From: Weissella confusa
GTDB lineage: Bacteria; Bacillota; Bacilli; Lactobacillales; Lactobacillaceae
Assembly: GCF_004766315.1 (NCBI RefSeq)
Contig: NZ_PVSN01000020.1
Span: forward strand, 36,708 to 100,707
Length of the DNA: 64,000 nucleotides
Reading direction: 5' to 3'
Part shown: positions 18,670 to 28,701 of the stretch, piece after piece
Layout of the letters: every line of letters begins with the position of its first letter
How positions within the stretch are numbered: position 1 is the stretch's first letter
Notes under the pieces: generated by a model
What the model saw: only the letters and a program-made list of their open reading frames with translations
The model's database searches: none
Told to the model about the DNA's origin: nothing
Position numbers and translations under genes: made by a program

Positions 18670-20628
18670 ATGATTATTTTGCAAGCAAGTAATGTTGCAC
18701 GCCGTTTTAGTGGTGTAACATTTTTTGAAAATATTTCGATGCAGATTCAAGATAAAGGCCGTGTTGGGTTGGTCGGCCGTAATGGGGCTGGAAAGTCAAC
18801 GCTCTTGAAGATGCTGATTGGTGAAACGCAACCTGATGAAGGTACGATTTCAATGAAGAAGGGTATCAAGCTGGCCTACTTGGCGCAGAACTCAGGACCA
18901 GATTCTGACTTGTCTGTGTACAACGAAATGCTTGATGCATTTTCTGATGTGATTGCATTGGAAAAGAAGATGCGCGACATGGAGACGAAGATTGCGTCAG
19001 CGACTGATTACGAGAGTGATGAGTATGCAAGTTTGCTATCTGCGTATGACCAGGCACAACACGATTTTAGTGAAAAGAATGGTTACGGATATGAAGCAAC
19101 CATCCGTTCAGTGTTGCACGGATTTGGCTTTGATGAATCATTCTATGATCAAAAGATTCAATCATTGTCTGGTGGACAGCGTACGCGTTTGGCAATTGCT
19201 AAGCAACTATTGGAAACGCCTGACTTGTTGATTCTCGACGAGCCAACCAACCACTTGGATATGCAAACGTTGGCTTGGTTGGAGCAATATTTGCAAAACT
19301 ACCAAGGTGCGTTGCTAATTGTTTCCCACGACCGTTATTTCTTGGACCGCGTAGTTACGGAAATTTACGACATGCATTCAGGTGTGTTGGACCACTACAC
19401 GGGTAACTATTCACGCTTCATGGAATTGAAGGCAGCTAAGGTTCTACAAGCGCAAAAGGCTTTCGATAAGCAACAAGAAGAGATTGCAAAGTTGGAAGAC
19501 TTTGTTAACCGTAATATTGTGCGTGCTTCAACGACGAAGCGTGCCCAATCACGTCGTAAGCAACTCGAACGCATGAAACGATTGGAAGCGCCAAAGAATG
19601 AATCTGGCGTTGCCTACATTCAATTCTCAGCTGATGAGGAATCTGGAAACGAAGTGATGCGCGTCAATGAAGTGAAGTTGGGCTATGACCTAGCGAACGT
19701 CTTGGCGGACCACGTTAATATTGAAGTTGATAAGCAACACGCGGTCGCTTTGGTTGGACCGAACGGTATTGGAAAGTCAACGTTGATTAAGACGATTTTG
19801 GGTAAGTTGCCTTTGCTGGCCGGTGAAATTAAGCTTGGTGCCAATGTTGAAGTTGGTTACTATGACCAGGAGCAACAAACGCTTGATCCAAAGAAGTCAG
19901 TTTTGAACACGATTTGGGATGAACATCCAACGATGCCAGAACGTGACGTCCGTTCAATCTTGGGTTCATTTATGTTCTCAGGTGAAGCGGTTGATAAGTT
20001 GGTTTCTGCCTTGTCAGGTGGTGAGCGTGCACGTTTGCTATTGACCAAGTTGTCATTGCAACACGCTAATTTCTTGATTCTTGACGAGCCAACCAACCAC
20101 TTGGACATTGATTCACGTGAAGTGTTGGAAACGGCTCTGAACGAATACAACGGAACGATTTTCTTCGTTTCTCACGACCGTTACTTCATTAACTCAGTTG
20201 CGACGGAAGTGGTTGAGCTGTCACCAAACGGCACGCGATTCTTTGATGGTGATTACGATTACTATCTAGAAAAGACGGCTGGTGAGCAAGCAGAAACCCA
20301 CCGTGCGAAGGCAAGTTTCGAAACGACGGCCGAATACGAAGAGGCGACGGCCAAGGAAGTTGAGACGTTGTCACGTGAAGAGCGTAAGGAACGTCAAAAG
20401 GAACAGCGTAAGTACGAACGTGCGGTTGCGGCGGCTGAAGAAGAAATGGCCGGCTTGAACGATAAGCGCGATGCATTGAATGCAGAATTGAATGATCCAG
20501 TAAATGGTGCTGACTTGGGTAAGTTGACGGACTTGTCAAAGGAAATTGCCGACATTGATGCGCAACTGGCTGAAGTCGAAGAGCGCTGGACTGAAGCAAG
20601 TATGGTGTTGGAAGAATTTGATATTTAA
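18670..20628 (+). CDS. ABC-F family ATPase (ribosome-associated type)
   Basis: A 652-aa protein with two ATP-binding cassettes in one chain and no membrane segment. Walker A motifs are GRNGAGKST (about residue 37) and GPNGIGKST (about 363). Signatures are LSGGQRTRLA and LSGGERARLL, and each cassette has LILDEPTNHLD. An inter-domain linker rich in Arg/Lys (TKRAQSRRKQLERMKR) and a C-terminal coiled coil (REERKERQKEQRKYERAVAAAEEE) follow the YdiF/Uup plan. ABC-F proteins act on stalled or drug-bound ribosomes. This subgroup is usually housekeeping rather than resistance. ATG 18670 is preceded by ACGGAGA; an in-frame extension to 18616 lacks a ribosome site. Confidence 0.93.
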   Translation: MIILQASNVARRFSGVTFFENISMQIQDKGRVGLVGRNGAGKSTLLKMLIGETQPDEGTISMKKGIKLAYLAQNSGPDSDLSVYNEMLDAFSDVIALEKKMRDMETKIASATDYESDEYASLLSAYDQAQHDFSEKNGYGYEATIRSVLHGFGFDESFYDQKIQSLSGGQRTRLAIAKQLLETPDLLILDEPTNHLDMQTLAWLEQYLQNYQGALLIVSHDRYFLDRVVTEIYDMHSGVLDHYTGNYSRFMELKAAKVLQAQKAFDKQQEEIAKLEDFVNRNIVRASTTKRAQSRRKQLERMKRLEAPKNESGVAYIQFSADEESGNEVMRVNEVKLGYDLANVLADHVNIEVDKQHAVALVGPNGIGKSTLIKTILGKLPLLAGEIKLGANVEVGYYDQEQQTLDPKKSVLNTIWDEHPTMPERDVRSILGSFMFSGEAVDKLVSALSGGERARLLLTKLSLQHANFLILDEPTNHLDIDSREVLETALNEYNGTIFFVSHDRYFINSVATEVVELSPNGTRFFDGDYDYYLEKTAGEQAETHRAKASFETTAEYEEATAKEVETLSREERKERQKEQRKYERAVAAAEEEMAGLNDKRDALNAELNDPVNGADLGKLTDLSKEIADIDAQLAEVEERWTEASMVLEEFDI

Positions 20629-20635
20629 TAAGGCG

Positions 20636-20672
20636 GGAGCTGGCACTTTTATAGGTGTCAGCTCCTTTTCTT
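20636..20672 (+). terminator. Intrinsic terminator
   Basis: The stem GGAGCTGGCAC / GGTGTCAGCTCC with loop TTTTATA is followed by TTTTCTT. Confidence 0.85.
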
Positions 20673-20795
20673 AATGATTGCGTTTTCATTTAAAAAAGAC
20701 TTTTACTGACTTTGTGTCAGTTGTCACACAGCGAAATTCAGGTTTGACGCGGTTTGAGCAATTTCTGATTTACTATTGTGAAAACCGTCTAAATC

Positions 20796-20816
20796 TTTGT
20801 CAAATTACTTGACAAA
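20796..20816 (+). promoter_or_regulatory. Operator-like inverted repeat upstream of MFS exporter
   Basis: TTTGTCAA-N5-TTGACAAA is a perfect 8-bp inverted repeat about 95 bases before the MFS gene. It contains a consensus -35-like TTGACA (20809-20814). A second repeat, CTGAC-N5-GTCAG, lies near 20708. No good -10 at 17 bases was found. The layout suggests TetR/MarR-type control of a drug exporter, but no regulator gene is adjacent. Confidence 0.5.
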
Positions 20817-20907
20817 AACCCTTGATTTTAAAAATTTAGAAGTTTAAACTAACTCTTGCTGAATAAATGATAGCAATTATAAAAAACTAAAAAATTTGGA
20901 GGACGAA

Positions 20908-22449
20908 ATGGCAAAGTCAGAAACTTTAGACATTAACGGCAAGCCTTTCAACCGCGGTGCCATGGTTATGGTGCTGTTGATTGGAACGTTTGCTGGAATG
21001 TTGATGCAAACGTCATTGGGTACTGCAATCCCAACGTTGATGCACGATTTTAATATTTCACTTGCAACTGCGCAAGAAGCAACCACATACTTCTTGTTGG
21101 CCAACGGAATTATGGTGCCGGTATCAGCGTACCTAACCACGAAGATTCCAACCAAGTACTTGTACATGGTGGCTTACACGTTGTTGTTGGCTGGTATGGC
21201 AACGACGGCGTTCACGCCTAGTCACCACGATATGTGGTGGATGTTCTTGCTTGGCCGTATTCTAGCTGCCGTGGCGGTTGGAATTACGATGCCTTTGATG
21301 CAAGTTGTTATGGTTAACATTTTCCCAGCTGAACAACGTGGTGCTGCGATGGGTATTAACGGTATCGTTATCGGTTTGGCCCCAGCTATTGGACCTACGC
21401 TTTCAGGTTGGATTTTGGAAAAGAATCACCACTTGTTTGGTTTGTTGATTTCAAACTCATGGCGTACGATTTTCTACTTGCCAATGATTGTGTTGGTCTT
21501 GGTTTGGATTGCAACGCCATTCTTCGTTAAGAATGTTGTGCCAAACCGTGATATGAAGCTTGATTTCCCTTCATTGATTTTGGCAGTTATTGGATTTGGG
21601 TCATTCCTATGGGGATTCTCAAATTCAGCCACTGATGGATTTGGTAACTGGCCAAACGTTTTGGCCCCAATCCTAATCGGAATTTTGATTATTATTGTGT
21701 TTGTCTTCCGTCAATTGAAGATGGCCGATCCATTCTTGAACGTTCGCGTGTTCAAGAACAAGCAATTTACGTTGACGACGTTCGCCGTAATGATGGCCAT
21801 GATGGCTATGATGGGTGTTGAAATGATGTTGCCAACATACTTGCAAAACGTTCACGGTATGTCAGCGCTTGAGTCAGGATTGACACTATTGCCTGGTGCC
21901 TTGGTAATTGGTGCAATGTCACCAGTTGCCGGAGCTGTTTACGATAAGGTCGGTGCTAAGCGTATGGCGATGGTTGGGTTCTCAATCTTGGCTATCGGTA
22001 CGGTACCATTCCTATTCTTGACAGCTGAAACGCCACAACACTTGGTAACGTTGTTGTACGCATTGCGTATGTTTGGTATCGCCACAACGATGATGCCATT
22101 GACGGCCAGTGCTATGTCAGCATTGCCACCTGAGGAAGCTTCACAAGCAACAGCTGCTAACAACACGGTTCGCCAAATTGGTAACGCGGTTGTTGTTGCC
22201 TTGCTTTCATCAGTTACGCAAAACGTTATCAAGGCTGCTAAGCCTGCTAAGGACTTGGCCAAGGAAAACGTTGTGTCATACATGGATAAGATGATCAACG
22301 CAACGATGACTGGATTCCACGCATCATTCGCATTCGGAATTGGATTTGCCGTTGTTGGTATTATCTTGGCGTTCTTCTTGCACAACGGTAAGCTAGTGCA
22401 CGGTAAGTCAAACGGAAACGTTGTCGCAGATAAGGGAGGAAATAACTAA
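20908..22449 (+). CDS. MFS multidrug efflux transporter, DHA2 (EmrB/QacA) type
   Basis: A 513-aa protein with about 14 hydrophobic helices. Family marks include GTAIPTLMHDFNIS in helix 1 and GRILAAVAVGITMPLMQVVMVN with the PAEQRGAAMG loop (motif A-like region). The antiporter motif C region is GLAPAIGPTLSGWI. Such proteins export drugs or amphiphiles in exchange for protons. ATG 20908 is preceded by TTGGAGG. The stop overlaps the start region of a DUF4811 gene, a pairing commonly seen in lactobacilli. An inverted repeat upstream suggests regulation. Confidence 0.92.
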   Translation: MAKSETLDINGKPFNRGAMVMVLLIGTFAGMLMQTSLGTAIPTLMHDFNISLATAQEATTYFLLANGIMVPVSAYLTTKIPTKYLYMVAYTLLLAGMATTAFTPSHHDMWWMFLLGRILAAVAVGITMPLMQVVMVNIFPAEQRGAAMGINGIVIGLAPAIGPTLSGWILEKNHHLFGLLISNSWRTIFYLPMIVLVLVWIATPFFVKNVVPNRDMKLDFPSLILAVIGFGSFLWGFSNSATDGFGNWPNVLAPILIGILIIIVFVFRQLKMADPFLNVRVFKNKQFTLTTFAVMMAMMAMMGVEMMLPTYLQNVHGMSALESGLTLLPGALVIGAMSPVAGAVYDKVGAKRMAMVGFSILAIGTVPFLFLTAETPQHLVTLLYALRMFGIATTMMPLTASAMSALPPEEASQATAANNTVRQIGNAVVVALLSSVTQNVIKAAKPAKDLAKENVVSYMDKMINATMTGFHASFAFGIGFAVVGIILAFFLHNGKLVHGKSNGNVVADKGGNN

Positions 22450-22450
22450 T

Positions 22451-23215
22451 ATGATTATTCTAGTTATGGCCGTCTTTGCAATCGGCATGTTCTACTCATG
22501 GTTGGTTTTGAAGAACCGTGCCATGCGCGCTGTATTCGGACCAATCTTTACGGTATTGCTAATTGGTGCCGTGTGGATGACAACGTCAGTCTTTGCAAAC
22601 AACACTGGTTTGACTGCTAAGACGACAACGACGACGAAGCGTGTCTACTCAGCTTTGGGTTCAAAGTCACCAGCTGGTGTCTTGGTCCAATCACGTTTGG
22701 GTTCAAAGGCTGATAACTATGTCTTGGTTTACAACGACACAGCTGATGCTAAGAAGCCAACGGTTCACGGTAAGCCTTCATCAAAGGTTGCTGATATTCC
22801 AACTGGTGTTAAGAAGGAAATGACTTACAAGGTTGCTGATGTTAAGAAGGCAACGGTTAAGGTCGAAACCACTCGTTGGGAGTGGAAGAATGCCTTCTGG
22901 CGCGTAATGTTTGGTATCGGTGGTCAAGGTGGCAAGCTTAAGAAGCAAGTGACGACGGTGACGGTGCCAAAGAACACTTGGGTTGTGATGGCTGCTGATC
23001 AATCTAAGAAGTTGCAAGCTGCACAAAAGTCGGTTGCACCTGAGGCACAAGCTGCCCAACAAGCTCAAATGAAGTCAGCTATTGAAGCAAAGGTTGCTGC
23101 ATACATGCAAGCAAACCCAAAGGCTACTCCTGACCAAGTTAAGGCTTATACAACTGAACAAACTGCTGAAATGACGGCAACAGCAATGAAGCAAATGTTG
23201 TCACAATTGAAGTAA
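22451..23215 (+). CDS. DUF4811 family membrane protein
   Basis: A 254-aa protein starting at ATG 22451, one base after the MFS stop, with AAGGGAGGAA overlapping the end of the MFS gene. Two N-terminal helices (about 1-16 and 27-45) are followed by an extracytoplasmic domain rich in Lys/Thr/Val and a C-terminal helical segment (QAAQKSVAPEAQAAQQAQMK). I recognise the arrangement as the DUF4811 family by its constant pairing with DHA2 exporters. Function is unknown; co-translation suggests an accessory subunit of the exporter or a protein responding to the same stress. A terminator follows at once. Confidence 0.8.
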   Translation: MIILVMAVFAIGMFYSWLVLKNRAMRAVFGPIFTVLLIGAVWMTTSVFANNTGLTAKTTTTTKRVYSALGSKSPAGVLVQSRLGSKADNYVLVYNDTADAKKPTVHGKPSSKVADIPTGVKKEMTYKVADVKKATVKVETTRWEWKNAFWRVMFGIGGQGGKLKKQVTTVTVPKNTWVVMAADQSKKLQAAQKSVAPEAQAAQQAQMKSAIEAKVAAYMQANPKATPDQVKAYTTEQTAEMTATAMKQMLSQLK

Positions 23216-23224
23216 TGATAATTT

Positions 23225-23262
23225 GGAGTCCTGGTACGATTTAGTATCGGGGCTCTTTTTTT
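23225..23262 (+). terminator. Intrinsic terminator
   Basis: The imperfect stem GAGTCCTGGTAC / GTATCGGGGCTC with a GATTTA loop is followed by T7. Confidence 0.75.
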
Positions 23263-23314
23263 AACCAAAATATGTTGCAAAAACGTGTGGGTGTGCTATT
23301 ATTGTTTATGTAAG

Positions 23315-23341
23315 TTAGCACTTAGATATTGAGAGTGCTAA
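23315..23341 (+). promoter_or_regulatory. CIRCE operator (HrcA site) of groESL
   Basis: TTAGCACTT-N9-GAGTGCTAA matches the CIRCE consensus with one arm mismatch (final T for C on the left). It lies 31 bases before groES. HrcA binds CIRCE and represses chaperonin genes until heat stress. Confidence 0.95.
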
Positions 23342-23372
23342 TAATAATTTTTGCCTATGGAGGTCATATAAC

Positions 23373-25321
<1,949 letters not shown>

Positions 25322-25337
25322 TTTCATAGTAAATATT

Positions 25338-25373
25338 AAACGCCGACCTTCCTGTGAGAGGGGCGGCGTTTTT
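25338..25373 (+). terminator. Intrinsic terminator of groESL
   Basis: The stem AAACGCCGNCC / GGGGCGGCGTTT region with T5 lies 17 bases after groEL. Confidence 0.8.
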
Positions 25374-25401
25374 GATTTCCGAAAGTAAGTATCAATCATA
25401 G

Positions 25402-25461
25402 ACAACGAGCCCAAATAGAACTACAATAAGTCGTTGTAGAAAATTGAAATTATTTTTGGGC
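25402..25461 (+). promoter_or_regulatory. Possible attenuator in the kimA leader
   Basis: Stem B (GCCCAAA 25409-25415 with TTTGGGC 25455-25461, followed by GTTTTG) encloses hairpin C (CTACAA / TTGTAG). Stem A (ACAACGA 25402-25408 with TCGTTGT 25431-25437) overlaps hairpin C and interleaves with B. A and B+C are therefore alternative folds, or A+B a pseudoknot. The B. subtilis kimA homologue is controlled by a c-di-AMP riboswitch; I do not see that consensus here. Confidence 0.4.
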
Positions 25462-25495
25462 GTTTTGCCTAATATAGGTGTTTAGGAGAAAAATC

Positions 25496-27328
25496 ATGTG
25501 GCGCTTTTTAAAGCGGTTGTTGATTGGAAAGCCTCTTAAGACATTGGAAGAGGGCTCCCAACATTTGAGCCGAACCAAGGCCTTGGCTTTGCTTTCGTCT
25601 GATGCATTGTCATCAGTTGCGTATGGTACTGAGCAGATTACGACAGCGTTGATTGCTGCTAGTACGGTTGCGTTGTGGTTGCAAATCCCAATCGCCATTT
25701 TGGTGTTGGTATTGTTGACGGCCATTACGCTATCGTATCGCCAAATCATTCACGCCTACCCATCTGGTGGTGGTGCTTATGTCGTGACATCAACGAACTG
25801 GGGTCGTAACGCTGGGCTTGTCGCCGGTGGATCTTTGTTGGTTGACTACATGTTGACGGTTGCCGTATCTGTGGCGGCCGGAACAGAAGCCATTACGTCA
25901 GCGGTTCCAGCGCTCCACCCATATTCAGTGGGTATCGGAGTGGTAATCATTTTGATTTTGATGGGAATTAACCTGCGTGGTGTGCGCGAGTCAGCCGGGT
26001 TCCTGATGGTGCCGGTTTACTTGTTCATTGTGATGATTACAGGAATGGTCTTGTACGGGTTGTATAACATCGCGACCGGTCAAGTTGCCTTCCATGCTGC
26101 AGCAGCAATTGGTACGTCATCATCAAGTATCACAATCTTGTTGTTCTTGCGTGCGTTCTCAAGTGGTTCATCTTCATTGACTGGAGTTGAGGCCATTTCA
26201 AATGCCGTGCCGAACTTCAAGGAGCCAAAGCCACGTAATGCGGCAGCGACGCTATCAATCATGGCGTTGATTTTGGCCTTCTTCTTTGGTGGTATTACGT
26301 TCTTGTCATACTGGTACGGTATTCGACCTAATGACCACGTGACGGTGCTGGCCCAAATTGGTCAAACGATTTTCGGTCACGGCGTAATGTTCTACCTCTT
26401 GCAAATTGCAACGGCCTTGATCTTGGCGGTTGCTGCTAATACTGGTTTCTCAGCCTTCCCACAATTGGCCTTTAACTTGGCTAAGGATAAGTTCATGCCA
26501 CACATTTACATGGACAAGGGAGATCGTTTGGGATATTCAAACGGTATTATGTCATTGGCCGTTGGTGCTATCGTATTGCTTTTGATCTTTAATGGATCGA
26601 CTGAAGCTTTGATTCCGCTTTATGCGGTCGGCGTTTTCGTGCCATTCACATTGTCACAATCAGGAATGATTATTCACTGGTTCCGTGAGCGTGAAGGCTT
26701 CTGGTTGGGAAAGGCGTCAATCAACTTTGTTGGGGCGTTCATCTCATTTGCCTTGGTTATCATTTTGTTCTGGATGCACTTTAAGTCTGTCTGGCCATAC
26801 TTGATTATCATGCCTGTTTTGCTTCGCATGTTCTGGACAATTAACCGCCACTACAAGGCTGTCGCTAAGCAGTTGCGTGTGTTGTCTAAGGAACCAATCA
26901 AGCGTCATCACTACGATGGTTCTACGGTGATTGTGTTGGTCTCAAACTTGACTAAGGCAACGGCCGACGCAATTGATTACGCCCAATCAATGGGTGATCG
27001 CGTTTTGGCGATGCACGTCTCATTTGATTCGAACCCAGAAAAGGAGCATCGCTTGGGCGTTGAGTTTAAGCGTGAGTTCCCAGATGTGCGTTACGTGGAT
27101 ATCCACTCATCATATCGTTCAATCACAGAACCTTCATTGCGTTTCGTAGATGAAATTGCGAAGGGTGCGAAGGAACGTAACCACTCATTAACGATTTTGA
27201 TTCCACAATTCGTGCCTCGTCACGGTTGGCAAAATGCGTTGCACAATCAAAACAGTTTGCGCTTGCGTACAGCCTTGGCTTCACGTGACGTAACGGTTTC
27301 AACATACTACCTCCACCTCAAGGAATAG
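25496..27328 (+). CDS. kimA: KimA-type high-affinity potassium importer
   Basis: A 610-aa APC-superfamily transporter closely resembling B. subtilis KimA (YdaO) along its length. Shared blocks include LSSDALSSVAYGTEQI, YPSGGGAYVV, GGSLLVDYMLTVAVS, GVEAISNAVPNFK, NTGFSAFPQLAFNLAKD and PLYAVGVFVPFTLSQSG. About 12 helices are followed by a cytoplasmic USP-like domain from ~residue 470 (STVIVLVSNLTKATADAIDYA). KimA imports K+ with H+ and is inhibited by c-di-AMP in Bacillus. ATG 25496 follows TTAGGAGAA. It is a single-gene unit with a strong terminator. The leader has alternative stems that may attenuate it. Confidence 0.88.
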   Translation: MWRFLKRLLIGKPLKTLEEGSQHLSRTKALALLSSDALSSVAYGTEQITTALIAASTVALWLQIPIAILVLVLLTAITLSYRQIIHAYPSGGGAYVVTSTNWGRNAGLVAGGSLLVDYMLTVAVSVAAGTEAITSAVPALHPYSVGIGVVIILILMGINLRGVRESAGFLMVPVYLFIVMITGMVLYGLYNIATGQVAFHAAAAIGTSSSSITILLFLRAFSSGSSSLTGVEAISNAVPNFKEPKPRNAAATLSIMALILAFFFGGITFLSYWYGIRPNDHVTVLAQIGQTIFGHGVMFYLLQIATALILAVAANTGFSAFPQLAFNLAKDKFMPHIYMDKGDRLGYSNGIMSLAVGAIVLLLIFNGSTEALIPLYAVGVFVPFTLSQSGMIIHWFREREGFWLGKASINFVGAFISFALVIILFWMHFKSVWPYLIIMPVLLRMFWTINRHYKAVAKQLRVLSKEPIKRHHYDGSTVIVLVSNLTKATADAIDYAQSMGDRVLAMHVSFDSNPEKEHRLGVEFKREFPDVRYVDIHSSYRSITEPSLRFVDEIAKGAKERNHSLTILIPQFVPRHGWQNALHNQNSLRLRTALASRDVTVSTYYLHLKE

Positions 27329-27354
27329 TTGTTGCACAAATAGAAATATGAATT

Positions 27355-27392
27355 AGCCCCAGTCGACTTTTGCGTCGACTGGGGCTTTTTTG
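27355..27392 (+). terminator. Strong intrinsic terminator of kimA
   Basis: The perfect 12-bp stem GCCCCAGTCGAC / GTCGACTGGGGC with loop TTTTGC is followed by T6. Confidence 0.95.
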
Positions 27393-27648
27393 TGGCAAAT
27401 AGGAACTGTGCCAAAATAGGTGAAAATCGTGTCTAAATGGACAAAAAGTGGGTGAAAGAAAATGAGCGTGGATATGGCGGGCTTTCGCCGATGTTCGGAT
27501 TGTGTCTAGATGAACGAAAATCGGGTGAGGTGTCACCGGGCTAGCTGGAAACAAAAATATAATAAACTGCTATCTTTGCGTGGTTGTGTTAATCTAGTGG
27601 AGGTAGCTTTCATTTAGGAAGCAATAATACGGAAAAGGGATAGAGATA
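27393..27648 (+). repeat. Gene-free spacer with imperfect direct repeat
   Basis: No gene is seen. Two 26-base units, 27430-27455 and 27503-27528, share 21 positions (TGTCTA-ATG-AC-AAAA--GGGTGA pattern). Between them lies a short hairpin GGCG-GGCTTT-CGCC near 27477-27490. AGGTAGC and the run to AAGGGATAGAGATA at 27635-27648 lead into the next gene. Confidence 0.55.
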
Positions 27649-28632
27649 ATGGATTACACCGTTGATGATGTCCGTGAAGAATTAAAAAATATGCGTGCGC
27701 GTGTGCACCATGGTGAGTTGTTTGATTCACTTGGCACGGAAGTTGGTCGCTTGATTGATCAATTAGATTACGACGCACCGACTGTTGTGGAGCAGCTGGA
27801 CCCAGTGACGGCCACAGCGATTCACGAAAAAGTATCTGATTGGCAAAACGCTTTGATTGCGGGTCAACCGGTTGTTGTGACCGACCAAGAGTTGTTGGAC
27901 GTGATGAGTGGGTTGCGCCAAACGGATCCTGAGTTGCGTGATAAGGGTGTCTTTTTCTTTATTAGTGATGCGTTGCAAGCAAATATCTTTACCGATGCAC
28001 AAATTGTGATGATGACGCGTTACTTGTTGCAAGATTCAGTGTTGTTCTCACACATTGATGAGACTGATAATGACGGCATTTTCTTCCGTTCATTCGCGGT
28101 CTTCATTTTGTCGATGTTGAACTACGCAAACCGCAATAGTGAAGTGGAGTTGTTTAGCGATGATTTGCACGAAATGCTTATCGATAACTTGGCAACGTAC
28201 ATTGCACTAGAACACGATACGCGTGGCTTTGTTGAAGGGAAGGGCTGGGCCCACGCCTTCTTGCACATTGCGAACTTGTTGGATGAATTAACGCATGATG
28301 ATGGCGTGACGCGTGCCGATAAGGTGTTCTTATTAACGGTTTTGATTGAACGCATCAAGCGTTTGGAAACGCCACTTGTAATGGGTGAAAATCGTCGTAT
28401 CGATAGCTACATTGTGACGTTGGTGAACTTGAACCCGTTGTACGAGCAATACTTCTTGAAGCAACTCAAGCAATGGCGACAAGAGATGACGCGACGCATG
28501 CAACCAGAAGTCGAGGCTGATTGGCACCGCATGTATAACCAACAACGTTTACTACAAGGTTTGTTGCTACGCGAAAAATTACCCAAAGAAATTTATGATT
28601 ATCTTAACGAAGCACGCAATTTCCTAGCGTAA
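27649..28632 (+). CDS. DUF2785 family protein
   Basis: A 327-aa all-helical cytoplasmic protein with no signal or membrane segment. The segment GFVEGKGWAHAFLHIANLLDEL (about residues 198-219) is the marker I associate with DUF2785: a G-W-H-x3-H pattern that could bind metal. The preceding FFRSFAVFILSMLNYAN and the following RADKVFLLTVLIERI are HEAT-like helices. The function of the family is unknown. The start is ATG 27649 after AAAGGGATAGAGATA. It is a single gene just upstream of ddl, with a separate TATACT promoter for ddl between them. Confidence 0.8.
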   Translation: MDYTVDDVREELKNMRARVHHGELFDSLGTEVGRLIDQLDYDAPTVVEQLDPVTATAIHEKVSDWQNALIAGQPVVVTDQELLDVMSGLRQTDPELRDKGVFFFISDALQANIFTDAQIVMMTRYLLQDSVLFSHIDETDNDGIFFRSFAVFILSMLNYANRNSEVELFSDDLHEMLIDNLATYIALEHDTRGFVEGKGWAHAFLHIANLLDELTHDDGVTRADKVFLLTVLIERIKRLETPLVMGENRRIDSYIVTLVNLNPLYEQYFLKQLKQWRQEMTRRMQPEVEADWHRMYNQQRLLQGLLLREKLPKEIYDYLNEARNFLA

Positions 28633-28701
28633 TCGGTCCGGTTTACAGTTTCGTGGTATACTTAGGGTTCTAAATTTAAACAGTTTGACAGGGAGAACGA
28701 C

